From positions 1-6,209 of the forward strand of contig JAUVMS010000213.1 in the NCBI GenBank assembly GCA_030600135.1: a stretch of DNA of 6,209 bases. Reading direction: 5' to 3'. The notes under the pieces are model-generated. The model was given only the letters and a program-made list of their open reading frames with translations, made no database searches and was not told the origin of the DNA. The position numbers were made by a program, and so were the translations under genes. The DNA comes from Hyphomicrobiales bacterium. GTDB lineage: Bacteria > Pseudomonadota > Alphaproteobacteria > Rhizobiales > JAUVMS01. Shown here one piece after another: positions 1-5,457 of this stretch (its first letter is position 1; each line of letters begins with the position of its first letter).

Positions 1-8
1 GAAGGACA

Positions 9-410
9 ATGTTTAGACAGTTCATGTTGGTCACGATGACCGGGCTGGCGCTCACCATCGTTGCGGCCGGCGTTCCAGCCAATGGTGATGGCTTTCTCGG
101 CACGACAGCTGCTCACGCCGGACTTTGGGGCAAAATCAAGAAGGGAGCCAAAAAAGTCGGTCGAGCCGCCAAGAAAGTTGGCCGACGCGCGAAGCAAGCC
201 GCCAAGAAGGTTGGTCGCGGCGCGAAGCGGGTCGTCAAATCCCAGATCAGGGGTGCGAAGGAAGGTTGGAAGGTGACCAAGAAATTCTTCAAGGAAGGCG
301 TAAGAGTGCGATGCTGCGGCTATGGCAAGATTGGCAACCGTGTAGCGGGAACCAGAACCGATCATCGCGGCCGCAATGTGCGAGATCATCGTCGTCGGGT
401 GCGCCGCTAA
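9..410 (+). CDS. Small secreted highly basic protein with AKKVGR repeats
   Basis: Encodes 133 residues. The N-terminus looks like a Sec signal peptide: short n-region (MFRQF), hydrophobic stretch at about residues 6-24, and a possible cleavage after AHA37, leaving a mature chain that starts GLWGKIKKGAKK. Residues 41-75 are almost only Lys, Arg, Ala, Gly and Val, with AKKVGR three times at spacings of 7 and 11 residues. This would make a strongly cationic amphipathic helix. The C-terminal part has a Cys pair (102-103) and an Arg/His-rich tail. AAGGA at 2-6 is a possible ribosome site but sits very close to the ATG; Met6 is an alternative start that keeps the signal. I do not recognise the family. 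The mature N-terminus resembles cecropin-like cationic peptides in style, and histone H1-like basic tails are another comparison; both are analogies. Function unknown: membrane-active peptide, polyanion or nucleic-acid binding, or envelope component are all possible. Confidence 0.7.
   Translation: MFRQFMLVTMTGLALTIVAAGVPANGDGFLGTTAAHAGLWGKIKKGAKKVGRAAKKVGRRAKQAAKKVGRGAKRVVKSQIRGAKEGWKVTKKFFKEGVRVRCCGYGKIGNRVAGTRTDHRGRNVRDHRRRVRR
165..227 (+). repeat. Tandem 30-bp near-identical repeat encoding AAKKVGR(R/G)AK
   Basis: Bases 165-194 and 198-227 match at 26 of 30 positions with an offset of 33 bp, so the unit is 11 codons. Most differences are in third positions; one changes Arg to Gly. An 11-residue period is about three alpha-helical turns, which keeps charged and small residues on consistent faces. 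A shorter AKKVGR copy precedes it at about 147-164. This suggests the basic segment grew by internal duplication. Confidence 0.75.
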
Positions 411-444
411 CCCATTTTGTTCACGACGTGCTGCAATTTGGTAT

Positions 445-502
445 TGCGAGCCGGGCCACCCGCCTAACCGGCACTCTCGGCAGGTCCTCTCGGTGCTCGC
501 AA
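445..502. repeat. Long-loop inverted repeat in the convergent intergenic region
   Basis: TTGCGAGC at 445-452 is the exact reverse complement of GCTCGCAA at 495-502. Inside the loop, GCCGG (451-455) could instead pair with CCGGC (469-473). It lies about 35 bp past the basic-protein stop codon and could fold in its 3' untranslated RNA. There is no U-run after it on either strand, so it does not look like a standard terminator. Role unknown. Confidence 0.3.
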
Positions 503-520
503 CTTGCCGAACAATTCGGA

Positions 521-552
521 AAGAAAAACACCCCTCCTCGAAAGGAGGGGTG
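521..552 (-). terminator. Intrinsic terminator, minus-strand orientation, UUCG loop
   Basis: CACCCCTCCT (529-538) and AGGAGGGGTG (543-552) form a perfect 10-bp stem around a 4-base loop. Read on the minus strand the loop is UUCG and the stem is followed by TTTTTCTT (528-521), the classic intrinsic-terminator layout. Read on the plus strand, CTGCAGCAG follows, with no U-run, so plus-strand activity should be weak. It lies 42 bp beyond the stop codon of the small minus-strand gene ending at 595 and is the best evidence that a transcript really arrives from that side. Confidence 0.8.
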
Positions 553-594
553 CTGCAGCAGTCAATAGGAGCTCATGATACTAGGGCAGTCAAA

Positions 595-861
595 TTAACC
601 AAAGCGCTCGCGGATGTGATGGGTGAGTCGTTCAACCCGCGGGCAAATGTCGTCTCTGATGCAGGCGCTCTCTTCCGGTTGTTTCTGCAGTGAGAAGTTC
701 ACCGAAATCCGCTTGATGGCCACCGAAACCGGATGCGCTGGATTCGCAGATGCAGTCTGCAACAAAGCCAGCAAGAGGATCGCGCAGGCTACGAAAAAAC
801 ACAAACCAGTTAGCCAGCTCTCCAAGCTAGAAGTTCGCGTTTTTTTGGCTAGTTGCCCCAT
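595..861 (-). CDS. Small secreted or membrane-anchored protein, unknown function
   Basis: From ATG at 861 it encodes 88 residues: a basic n-region (MGQLAKKTR), a long hydrophobic stretch at about 17-35, and a likely signal peptidase site ASA39-N40. The mature part is about 49 residues with two cysteines (67 and 73), which could form a disulphide if exported. If cleavage fails, it would be a single-span membrane protein. The frame is open back to a GTG at 921, but neither start has a clear Shine-Dalgarno sequence; I chose 861 because the signal peptide then starts normally. Support comes from the signal-peptide shape, the correctly oriented terminator 42 bp downstream and a plausible promoter upstream. 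A run of seven A (846-840 on the plus axis) early in the coding strand could allow slippage. I do not recognise a family. The opposing plus-strand frame across this region is treated as a shadow. Confidence 0.5.
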   Translation of the reverse strand: MGQLAKKTRTSSLESWLTGLCFFVACAILLLALLQTASANPAHPVSVAIKRISVNFSLQKQPEESACIRDDICPRVERLTHHIRERFG

Positions 862-956
862 GGCTTGTTGCGATGCTCTCGGCGTTGGTTGATGCCAAAT
901 CAGTGAATAAGGTGCTAACACAAGAAAATATTAATGTCATTTCTATTGGAAAATTA

Positions 957-986
957 ATCATAATGAACTCTAAACAACCGTTGCAA
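957..986 (-). promoter_or_regulatory. Putative sigma-70 promoter for the small minus-strand gene
   Basis: On the minus strand, TTGCAA (986-981) and TATGAT (962-957) resemble -35 and -10 elements, separated by 18 bp. The -10 matches TATAAT at five of six positions and the -35 matches TTGACA at four of six. Transcription would start near 950, giving an untranslated leader of about 90 bases to the ATG at 861. The region is very AT-rich, so chance matches are easy; treat as a candidate. Confidence 0.35.
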
Positions 987-1065
987 ATCTTCTAATTAAT
1001 TCATGTTTTGTTTACAATTATTAATTCAGTGAAGGAAAACAGTTTTTCTCTTTGCTTGTTCCCGA

Positions 1066-1080
1066 AAAGGAGGTGCGATG
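1066..1080 (+). promoter_or_regulatory. Near-perfect Shine-Dalgarno sequence with ATG
   Basis: AAAGGAGGTG (1066-1075) is an almost complete complement of the 16S rRNA 3' end and sits just upstream of ATG at 1078-1080. The G of the AGG core ends about 4-5 bases before the ATG, a workable though slightly short spacing. This is the strongest ribosome-binding match in the window, yet the frame it opens has no recognisable product. Confidence 0.5.
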
Positions 1081-1338
1081 AATCCCGTTCGCTTGCGGCA
1101 TGTCACGAGCTGGTGGTCGGCGACGCTCTGTGGCGAAACCGGGAATTGCGCCGAGTGCACTTGGTTTTTGCCGGCTCATTTTTCCTTTAGGGAGGCATCG
1201 CGAATCTCCTCCAGCGATGCAACGGGCGTCAGCGCGTTGGGGTCTGTGCGAACCTCGATGAGGGTGAACCTGTCGGCATGGAGGGCGCGCTCAAAGGCGG
1301 GTTCGAAATCAGCTGTACGCTCGACCACCTCACCGTGA
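1078..1338 (+). CDS. Doubtful 86-codon frame behind a strong ribosome site
   Basis: The frame begins MNPVRLRHVTSWW and has three cysteines at about residues 18-27 (CGETGNCAEC). It has no signal peptide and no family I recognise. Codons after about 33 run antisense through the 3' end of the ThDP enzyme gene, where an open frame is expected by chance and the residues are Ser/Arg-rich as in shadow frames. Only the ribosome site argues for it. It may be a short real peptide, the start of a gene lost when this junction formed, or coincidence. Confidence 0.2.
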   Translation: MNPVRLRHVTSWWSATLCGETGNCAECTWFLPAHFSFREASRISSSDATGVSALGSVRTSMRVNLSAWRARSKAGSKSAVRSTTSP

Positions 1339-2837
1339 CCGCCGAAACTTTGCGCCATGGCAGCGAAATCCGGGTTCATAAGGCTGGTTGCCATGACCCG
1401 GTCAGGGTAGGCGCGCTCTTGGTGCATGCGGATCGTGCCGTACATGGCGTTGTTGATGACGACGATGATGATCGGCAGGCCGTATTGCGCCGCCGTTGCC
1501 ATTTCTTGGCCGTTCATCAGAAAGCAACCGTCGCCGGCGAATGCGACAACCGTTCGTTCGGGATGCAAATGTTTCGCGGCAATCGCGGCCGGCACGCCAT
1601 AGCCCATCGCGCCGGCGGTTGAGCCGAGGTGGCTGCGGTAGCTGGTGAATTGACGATAGCGGTGGATCCAAGCGGTGTAGTTGCCTGCACCGTTGGTGAT
1701 AATGGCACCCTCGGGCAGCATGTCCGACATCTGCTGCATGATCGTCTCGAGCTTGACCGCGCCCGGTGTCGTCTTTGGCTCGAGCAGCGCCTCGTAGTCC
1801 TCACGGGCGGAGGTGCGCCATAGCGCCCAATCGGGCGCCTCTCGTGGTTTCAGGTCGGCAAGAGCCGCGGTAAACGTTTCAGCAGTGGCACAGATGGGCA
1901 GGTTGGCCTGGTAGACACTGCCGAGTTCGTCGGCGCTCGGGTGGACATGGACGAGATATTGCGACGGGTCGTTGCGCTCCGGCACCCTATAGCCCTGGGT
2001 GGTGATCTCGCCCAGGCGGGCGCCTAGGACCAGCAACAGGTCGGCCTTTTCGATGCGCTCGCATAAGGTTGGTGCAAGGCCGATGCCGATGTGACCGACA
2101 TATGAGGGATGGGTATTATCAAAATAGTCCTGGTAGCGAAATGCCACGCCCACGGGCAGGTCGAAGCGCGAGGCAAAGGCTTCCAAGCGGGACTTGACCG
2201 CGGTACTCCAGCCCGGTCCTCCGATAATTGCGAGGGGGCGGTTGGCTTCGAAGAGCCTCTCCGCCAAAACCGCCATGTCGGCGGCGCGTGGGCTTGGATA
2301 AGCGGGGCGGGCCTCGCCGGTCGGTTTGACGTTGCCAGTGCGGCTCAGGACATCCTCCGGCAGGCCGATGACGACGGGGCCCGGGCGACCGGATAGAGCG
2401 GCGTTGAAGGCGCGGTTCACATACTCGGGGATACGATCCGCGTCGTTGATCACACCAGCCCATTTGCCAAGTGCGCCAAAGGTGGTCGTTAGATCGAATT
2501 CTTGAAACGCCTCGCGGTCCGCCACGCCCGTGGCAGGGAGCCCGACGAACAGGATCATCGGCGTTGAATCCTGGCGAGCGATGTGGACACCGATGGCCGC
2601 GTTCGTCGCGCCCGGCCCCCGGGTGACGAAGCAGATGCCGGGCCGGCCGGTGAGCTTGCCGTGGGCCTCGGCCATCATCGCCGCACCGCCCTCCTGACGG
2701 CACACGACCGTGCGTATGTCCGATCTGTCATACAAGCCGTCGAGCGCGGCGAGGTAACTTTCCCCCGGCACACAATAGACTGTATCGACACCGTTTGCGC
2801 GCAGTTGATCGACGAGTATCCGACCGCCGTGCGTCAT
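1176..2837 (-). CDS. ThDP-dependent enzyme, acetolactate synthase/decarboxylase superfamily
   Basis: Encodes 553 residues, normal for the family, with the usual three domains: N-terminal pyrimidine-binding (about 1-170), central (about 190-330) and C-terminal pyrophosphate-binding (about 365-535). Glu49, in RQEGGAAMMAEAHG, matches the family glutamate that activates the ThDP cofactor. The ThDP/Mg motif runs from GDG (435-437) to INN (461-463). GPGATNAAIG (74-83) and RPGPVVIGLPEDV (151-163) are also family signatures. Members carry out decarboxylation or carboligation of 2-oxo acids; the substrate here cannot be read from sequence. The frame extends upstream another 50 codons, but ATG at 2837 begins a normal family N-terminus (MTHGGRILVDQLRANGVDTV) and has GAGG and AAGG just upstream. 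True biosynthetic acetolactate synthase is less likely: no small-subunit gene is adjacent and the N-terminal motif is VPGES rather than the usual PGG. The gene diverges from the Lrp-Rieske operon and probably shares its control region. Confidence 0.9.
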   Translation of the reverse strand: MTHGGRILVDQLRANGVDTVYCVPGESYLAALDGLYDRSDIRTVVCRQEGGAAMMAEAHGKLTGRPGICFVTRGPGATNAAIGVHIARQDSTPMILFVGLPATGVADREAFQEFDLTTTFGALGKWAGVINDADRIPEYVNRAFNAALSGRPGPVVIGLPEDVLSRTGNVKPTGEARPAYPSPRAADMAVLAERLFEANRPLAIIGGPGWSTAVKSRLEAFASRFDLPVGVAFRYQDYFDNTHPSYVGHIGIGLAPTLCERIEKADLLLVLGARLGEITTQGYRVPERNDPSQYLVHVHPSADELGSVYQANLPICATAETFTAALADLKPREAPDWALWRTSAREDYEALLEPKTTPGAVKLETIMQQMSDMLPEGAIITNGAGNYTAWIHRYRQFTSYRSHLGSTAGAMGYGVPAAIAAKHLHPERTVVAFAGDGCFLMNGQEMATAAQYGLPIIIVVINNAMYGTIRMHQERAYPDRVMATSLMNPDFAAMAQSFGGHGEVVERTADFEPAFERALHADRFTLIEVRTDPNALTPVASLEEIRDASLKEK

Positions 2838-3201
2838 TGGCCTTGCCTCATGAGATGAACTTGATAGGTGTTGGCGTTGTTCGCTTTGTCGAGTTTGCAG
2901 AGATCCCCAACTCACGAATAGTTCAACACGCAACCGTGAGGGCTTGTCAACGACGCCCAAGGCCGCCGCACTTGCAAGCATGTCCAAGCCTCATACGCTG
3001 CCGTTCGCGTTCAATGCATCTGTCCGATCAGACCGCAAGTGCGAATTCGGGACTTTACTACACTCGAAATTGAACATACCATCAATGCTTGCCACTGAGT
3101 TGATGTGAATTCGCAGGGATATCAGGGAATATCTACGATATTCGTATTGAATGAATTGTGGCTGGAACCGCCCAAGGTGTTCTGAAAGGGGCGCTCAGAT
3201 T
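2838..3201. promoter_or_regulatory. Divergent control region between the ThDP gene and the Lrp operon
   Basis: This 364-bp gap separates two divergent starts. Its right half (about 3050-3150) is richer in A+T and holds the operator-like repeats. On the minus strand TTGACA is present (2950-2945), but no convincing -10 follows at 16-18 bp. On the plus strand TTGCCA (3089-3094) and TTGAAC (3070-3075) are -35-like, again without a good -10 partner, so promoters may depend on an activator. CATCAA (3080-3085) and TTGATG (3100-3105) form a 6-bp inverted repeat with a 14-bp spacer. No convincing gene was found here; the upstream extension of the ThDP frame (to 2987) looks non-coding. Confidence 0.6.
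3107..3143. promoter_or_regulatory. Putative Lrp/AsnC-type operator with 10-bp phased half-sites
   Basis: GAATATC (3127-3133), a 3-bp spacer and GATATTC (3137-3143) form a perfect 7-3-7 inverted repeat. Related blocks start exactly one helical turn apart to the left: GGATATC at 3117 and GAATTCG at 3107. Lrp/AsnC proteins typically bind AT-centred inverted repeats of about 15 bp and often occupy several phased sites. The perfect repeat ends 58 bp before the regulator ATG at 3202. Assigning it to the adjacent regulator is inference, because autoregulation is common in this family. Confidence 0.5.
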
Positions 3202-3714
3202 ATGACGGAGGTTAAACCAGCTGGCTTGCAGTCCGAAGTGCAGTCGCTGCACAACGGCTTGAACCGAGCGATCGTCGCGCTGCTGGAAAAAGACGGCCGA
3301 ATGGCGTTCTCGGAAATCGCGCAGACGCTCGAGGTGTCGGAGGGCACGATCCGAAATCGCGTCAATCGCATGAAAGAAGCCGGCATGCTGCGGATCGTCG
3401 CGATTGCGGACCCGGTCGCCGCGGAATACCAGGCGGACGCCATCGTCGGTCTGCGCGTTGCTAGCGGACACACTCCGGAAAGCGTGGCCAAGCGTCTCGG
3501 TGCCGACCAGAGTGTCGTTTATGTGCTCTGGGTAGCAGGGCGCTTTGATCTGATCGTTGAAATCGTCAGCGACGACCGCCACTCCTTTCTAAAATTCCTC
3601 GAGGAGCAAATTCACAGTACCACCGACATCGCCGAAGCCGAGGTCATGCTCGGCCTGAAGAATTTCAAGAACCAGTTCCTGCTCAAGCGCGATTGGGAGG
3701 AGCGGAATGCCTAA
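3202..3714 (+). CDS. Lrp/AsnC-family transcriptional regulator
   Basis: Encodes 170 residues, about the family's usual size. Residues 17-63 form a winged helix-turn-helix: ALLEKDGRMAFSEIAQTLEV followed by the recognition helix in SEGTIRNRVNRMKEAGML. Residues about 78-155 match the RAM/ligand-binding domain, including AGRFDLIVEI (112-121), the equivalent of the family's TGxxD segment. These proteins usually form dimers and octamers and respond to amino acids or related small molecules. ATG at 3202 was chosen because GAAAGGGG (3184-3191) precedes it and the protein then starts just ahead of the domain; an in-frame ATG at 3151 has no ribosome site and lies beside the operator repeat. It is first in the operon and overlaps the oxygenase start by 8 bp. 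It probably controls this operon and perhaps the divergent ThDP gene, with a pathway substrate or amino acid as effector (inference). Confidence 0.92.
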   Translation: MTEVKPAGLQSEVQSLHNGLNRAIVALLEKDGRMAFSEIAQTLEVSEGTIRNRVNRMKEAGMLRIVAIADPVAAEYQADAIVGLRVASGHTPESVAKRLGADQSVVYVLWVAGRFDLIVEIVSDDRHSFLKFLEEQIHSTTDIAEAEVMLGLKNFKNQFLLKRDWEERNA

Positions 3715-4846
3715 TCCCACAAAAACCTCGCTGGCCGCTTTCTGGGGCGAAGGTAGCCCGGCGCGGGGGTTGCCTGCCGGTGCCTACACGGATCCGGAGT
3801 TTTGGCAGCGCGAATGCGAGACGGTTTTGGCGGCGCACTGGGTCTGTGTCGGTTTTGCCCATGAAGTCGCTTCGCCCGGCGACGCCGTGCCTGTGACGGT
3901 CGCGGGCAAGCCTGTGCTCTTGGTGCGCAATGGAGAGGGCGAGATCGCCGCATTTCACAACGTCTGCCGCCACCGCTGCCTGACCTTGGTCGACAAGCCC
4001 GGTAACGTCGGCAAGCTGATCCGCTGCCCCTATCACGCCTGGGCTTATGATCTCGATGGAAATCTCCGCGCCTCGCCCCATTTCGGCGGCACGGACCAGC
4101 ACCGTCCGACGGGTTTTGATGTGTCGAAACACGGTCTTGTGCCCGTGCGCATCGCGGTTTGGCACGACTGGGTCTTTGTCAATCTCGACGGAACCGCGCC
4201 GCCGTTCGAGGAATACGCACAACCACTGATCGCAAAACTGAACGGAATCGACTTTGCCAAGGTCAGGCCCGTGGGGACACTCGATTTCGGGGTGATCGCG
4301 ACGAACTGGAAGTTTATTATGGAAAACTTCATCGAACCCTATCACGTCCAGTTCGTGCACCCAAAGACGACCGACCAGCCGCTTGGTGATCACTATACGA
4401 TCATCGATGGGGTTTGCTTGGGCAGCGCTGTCGATCTGGACCAGGAGATGGGCACTGGCGGGAGCTTAGCTGTGAGTTCCCGTTACCTGACTTTGTTTCC
4501 AAATTTCATCGTCGGGCGCTATTTCCCCGATCAACTGGGGGTTTACCTGAACGTGGCGCTCGGCCCAGGCGAGACAGCGCAAAAGCGGGCGATTTACACC
4601 ACCGAAGGCCAAGAGTTGAGTGCTGACGTGGTCGAAGGACTGAAATTGCTTTGGTGGGACGTCCACAAGGAAGATCACGCCATTTGCGAGCGCCTCCAAC
4701 GCGGCCGCACGTCGCCGGTATCCGAGGAGGGTGGTGTGCTTTCACCGCACTGGGAAGACAGCGTGCGCGCCTTCCAAGAACTCGTCGCACGGGGCGTCAC
4801 CGCGCCCGCCAAACCATCAAATGCCGAGGGAGGTTCCCATGTCTGA
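3707..4846 (+). CDS. Rieske non-haem iron oxygenase alpha subunit, CntA/choline monooxygenase-like
   Basis: Encodes 379 residues, close to carnitine oxygenase CntA in length. The Rieske [2Fe-2S] centre is intact: Cys87-x-His89 and Cys107-x-x-His110, 17 residues apart. The catalytic domain has NWKFIMENFIEPYHVQFVH (200-218): His213 and His218 are mononuclear iron ligands, and Asp323 in KEDHAICERLQRG is the expected third ligand. Glu210 stands where aromatic-ring dioxygenases carry the bridging Asp. Glu is characteristic of the group acting on quaternary amines (carnitine, choline and related compounds), so N-dealkylation or C-H hydroxylation of an amine is more likely than ring dihydroxylation. 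The exact substrate cannot be assigned. The reductase partner is absent here and must lie elsewhere. The ATG overlaps the regulator stop by 8 bp, with GGGAGGAG (3695-3702) as ribosome site inside the upstream gene. Confidence 0.93.
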   Translation: MPNPTKTSLAAFWGEGSPARGLPAGAYTDPEFWQRECETVLAAHWVCVGFAHEVASPGDAVPVTVAGKPVLLVRNGEGEIAAFHNVCRHRCLTLVDKPGNVGKLIRCPYHAWAYDLDGNLRASPHFGGTDQHRPTGFDVSKHGLVPVRIAVWHDWVFVNLDGTAPPFEEYAQPLIAKLNGIDFAKVRPVGTLDFGVIATNWKFIMENFIEPYHVQFVHPKTTDQPLGDHYTIIDGVCLGSAVDLDQEMGTGGSLAVSSRYLTLFPNFIVGRYFPDQLGVYLNVALGPGETAQKRAIYTTEGQELSADVVEGLKLLWWDVHKEDHAICERLQRGRTSPVSEEGGVLSPHWEDSVRAFQELVARGVTAPAKPSNAEGGSHV

Positions 4847-5270
4847 TGCTTCGACACCTGCCGGCTATCGCCTGGCCCATACAATGATCCGGGTGCGCAA
4901 TCTCGAGGCGTCATTGGGGTTTTACTGCGACGTATTGGGAATGAAAGTCCTGCGGCGCACCGATTATCCCGACGGCCGCTTCACAAACACCTTCATCGGT
5001 TACGGTCCGGAGGCCGAATTCCCAACCCTTGAGCTGACCCACAATTGGGACCAGGCGTCACCTTACGACACAGGCGACGGGTGGGGGCACCTCTGCATCG
5101 AGACGCCCGATGTCTACAAGGCCTGCGAGGATCTCGCCGCTCAAGGCATCAAGATCACCCGCGGCCCCGGCCCGATGAAGCACGGCACGCGCGTCATCGC
5201 CTTTTGCGAGGATCCCGACGGCTACAAAGTTGAATTGAACGAATCCATCCTGCAACTGAACACGGACTAG
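4839..5270 (+). CDS. gloA: Lactoylglutathione lyase (glyoxalase I)
   Basis: Encodes 143 residues in the vicinal-oxygen-chelate fold and aligns end to end with E. coli GloA by eye (LAHTMIRVRNLEASLGFY, FIGYGPE, VIAFCEDPDGYKVEL). All four expected metal ligands are present: His14, Glu65, His84 and Glu132, equivalent to His5, Glu56, His74 and Glu122 of the E. coli enzyme. It should convert the hemithioacetal of methylglyoxal (or another 2-oxoaldehyde) and glutathione to the S-2-hydroxyacyl-glutathione thioester in the cytosol. ATG at 4839 was chosen because GAGGGAGG (4826-4833) lies just before it; an in-frame ATG at 4821 has no ribosome site. It overlaps the oxygenase stop by 8 bp, so translation is probably coupled. 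Its place in this operon suggests that the pathway makes a reactive oxoaldehyde, or that the enzyme acts on a related substrate. Confidence 0.93.
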   Translation: MSDASTPAGYRLAHTMIRVRNLEASLGFYCDVLGMKVLRRTDYPDGRFTNTFIGYGPEAEFPTLELTHNWDQASPYDTGDGWGHLCIETPDVYKACEDLAAQGIKITRGPGPMKHGTRVIAFCEDPDGYKVELNESILQLNTD

Positions 5271-5282
5271 CAGACAAGGTGT

Positions 5283-5441
5283 ATGGGCGACGAGCGCCAA
5301 TGCTTTATGCTCGCCCACTTTGAACACCGACTCCACACGATTGGAGCAGGAAATGGGCATCACTTTGGCCCCCGGACTGATCCCGAGGATGTGCCCAATA
5401 TTGAAGACTGGTTTTTTCGCCTTTCGGGGCAATTGAGTTGA
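5283..5441 (+). CDS. Candidate 52-residue small protein, His-rich, unknown
   Basis: A short frame fills most of the 187-bp gap between glyoxalase and the GS-like gene. It begins MGDERQCFMLAHF and ends FRLSGQLS, with histidines at 12, 15, 18, 26 and 27 and one cysteine at 7. AAGGTG (5276-5281) could be a ribosome site but is only about 3 bases from the ATG. The stop (5439-5441) lies just before the next gene's ribosome site, so an operon of closely spaced genes results. The frame is the same as glyoxalase and stays open after the TAG stop, so it could also be a readthrough tail or remnant. Roughly 56% of its codons end in G or C, not clearly coding. An open stretch this short is quite likely by chance. 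Confidence 0.3.
   Translation: MGDERQCFMLAHFEHRLHTIGAGNGHHFGPRTDPEDVPNIEDWFFRLSGQLS
5284..5317 (+). repeat. Inverted repeat between glyoxalase and the GS-like gene
   Basis: TGGGCGA (5284-5290) and TCGCCCA (5311-5317) are perfect 7-base complements around a 20-base loop. CGAGC (5291-5295) and GCTCG (5309-5313) offer a competing inner pairing. The hairpin begins 14 bp after the glyoxalase stop and would bury the ATG of the 52-codon frame. No U-run follows, so it is not a simple terminator. It could be an mRNA-stability or processing hairpin that sets relative expression of the two enzymes. Confidence 0.4.
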
Positions 5442-5457
5442 ATTAGGGAGATTTAGA

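Larger units (their letters stand above)
862..1175. other. AT-rich intergenic region between the small minus gene and the ThDP enzyme gene
   Basis: No recognised gene fills these 314 bases. Bases about 920-1060 are strikingly AT-rich against the surroundings and contain the minus-strand promoter candidate. On the plus strand, TACAAT (1013-1018) is a good -10 match but its -35 is poor. A near-perfect Shine-Dalgarno sequence follows at 1066-1075. No U-tailed hairpin was found just past the ThDP-enzyme stop codon on the minus strand, so its terminator is not evident. Confidence 0.5.

Noticed and set aside
529..552. Hairpin as terminator for the basic-protein gene on the plus strand
   Set aside because: CTGCAGCAG follows on the plus strand instead of a U-run; the U-run exists only in the minus orientation.
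125..693. Two plus-strand frames (125-568 and 376-693) overlapping the basic-protein gene and the gap after it
   Set aside because: Ser/Arg-rich, no signal peptide or ribosome site; both run through the terminator hairpin.
1062..1076. Minus-strand CACCTCCTTTT as a fragment of a 16S rRNA 3' end
   Set aside because: Only the anti-Shine-Dalgarno core matches; the neighbouring conserved 16S sequence is absent. It is simply the complement of the strong ribosome site.
2119..2703. 194-codon minus-strand frame inside the ThDP gene
   Set aside because: Arg/Pro-rich composition typical of an alternate frame of GC-rich coding DNA; the ThDP enzyme occupies the same strand with clear motifs.
2838..2987. 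N-terminal 50-residue extension of the ThDP enzyme
   Set aside because: It lacks family similarity and runs through the control region. ATG at 2837 has GAGG/AAGG upstream and begins at the normal family N-terminus.
3683..4393. 236-codon minus-strand frame opposite the Rieske gene
   Set aside because: No domain seen, and the opposite strand has all Rieske and iron-site residues intact.
5395..5417. CAATATTG palindrome followed by six T as a terminator before the GS-like gene
   Set aside because: The palindrome is AT-rich with no loop, and the T-run is separated from it, so it does not form a terminator hairpin.
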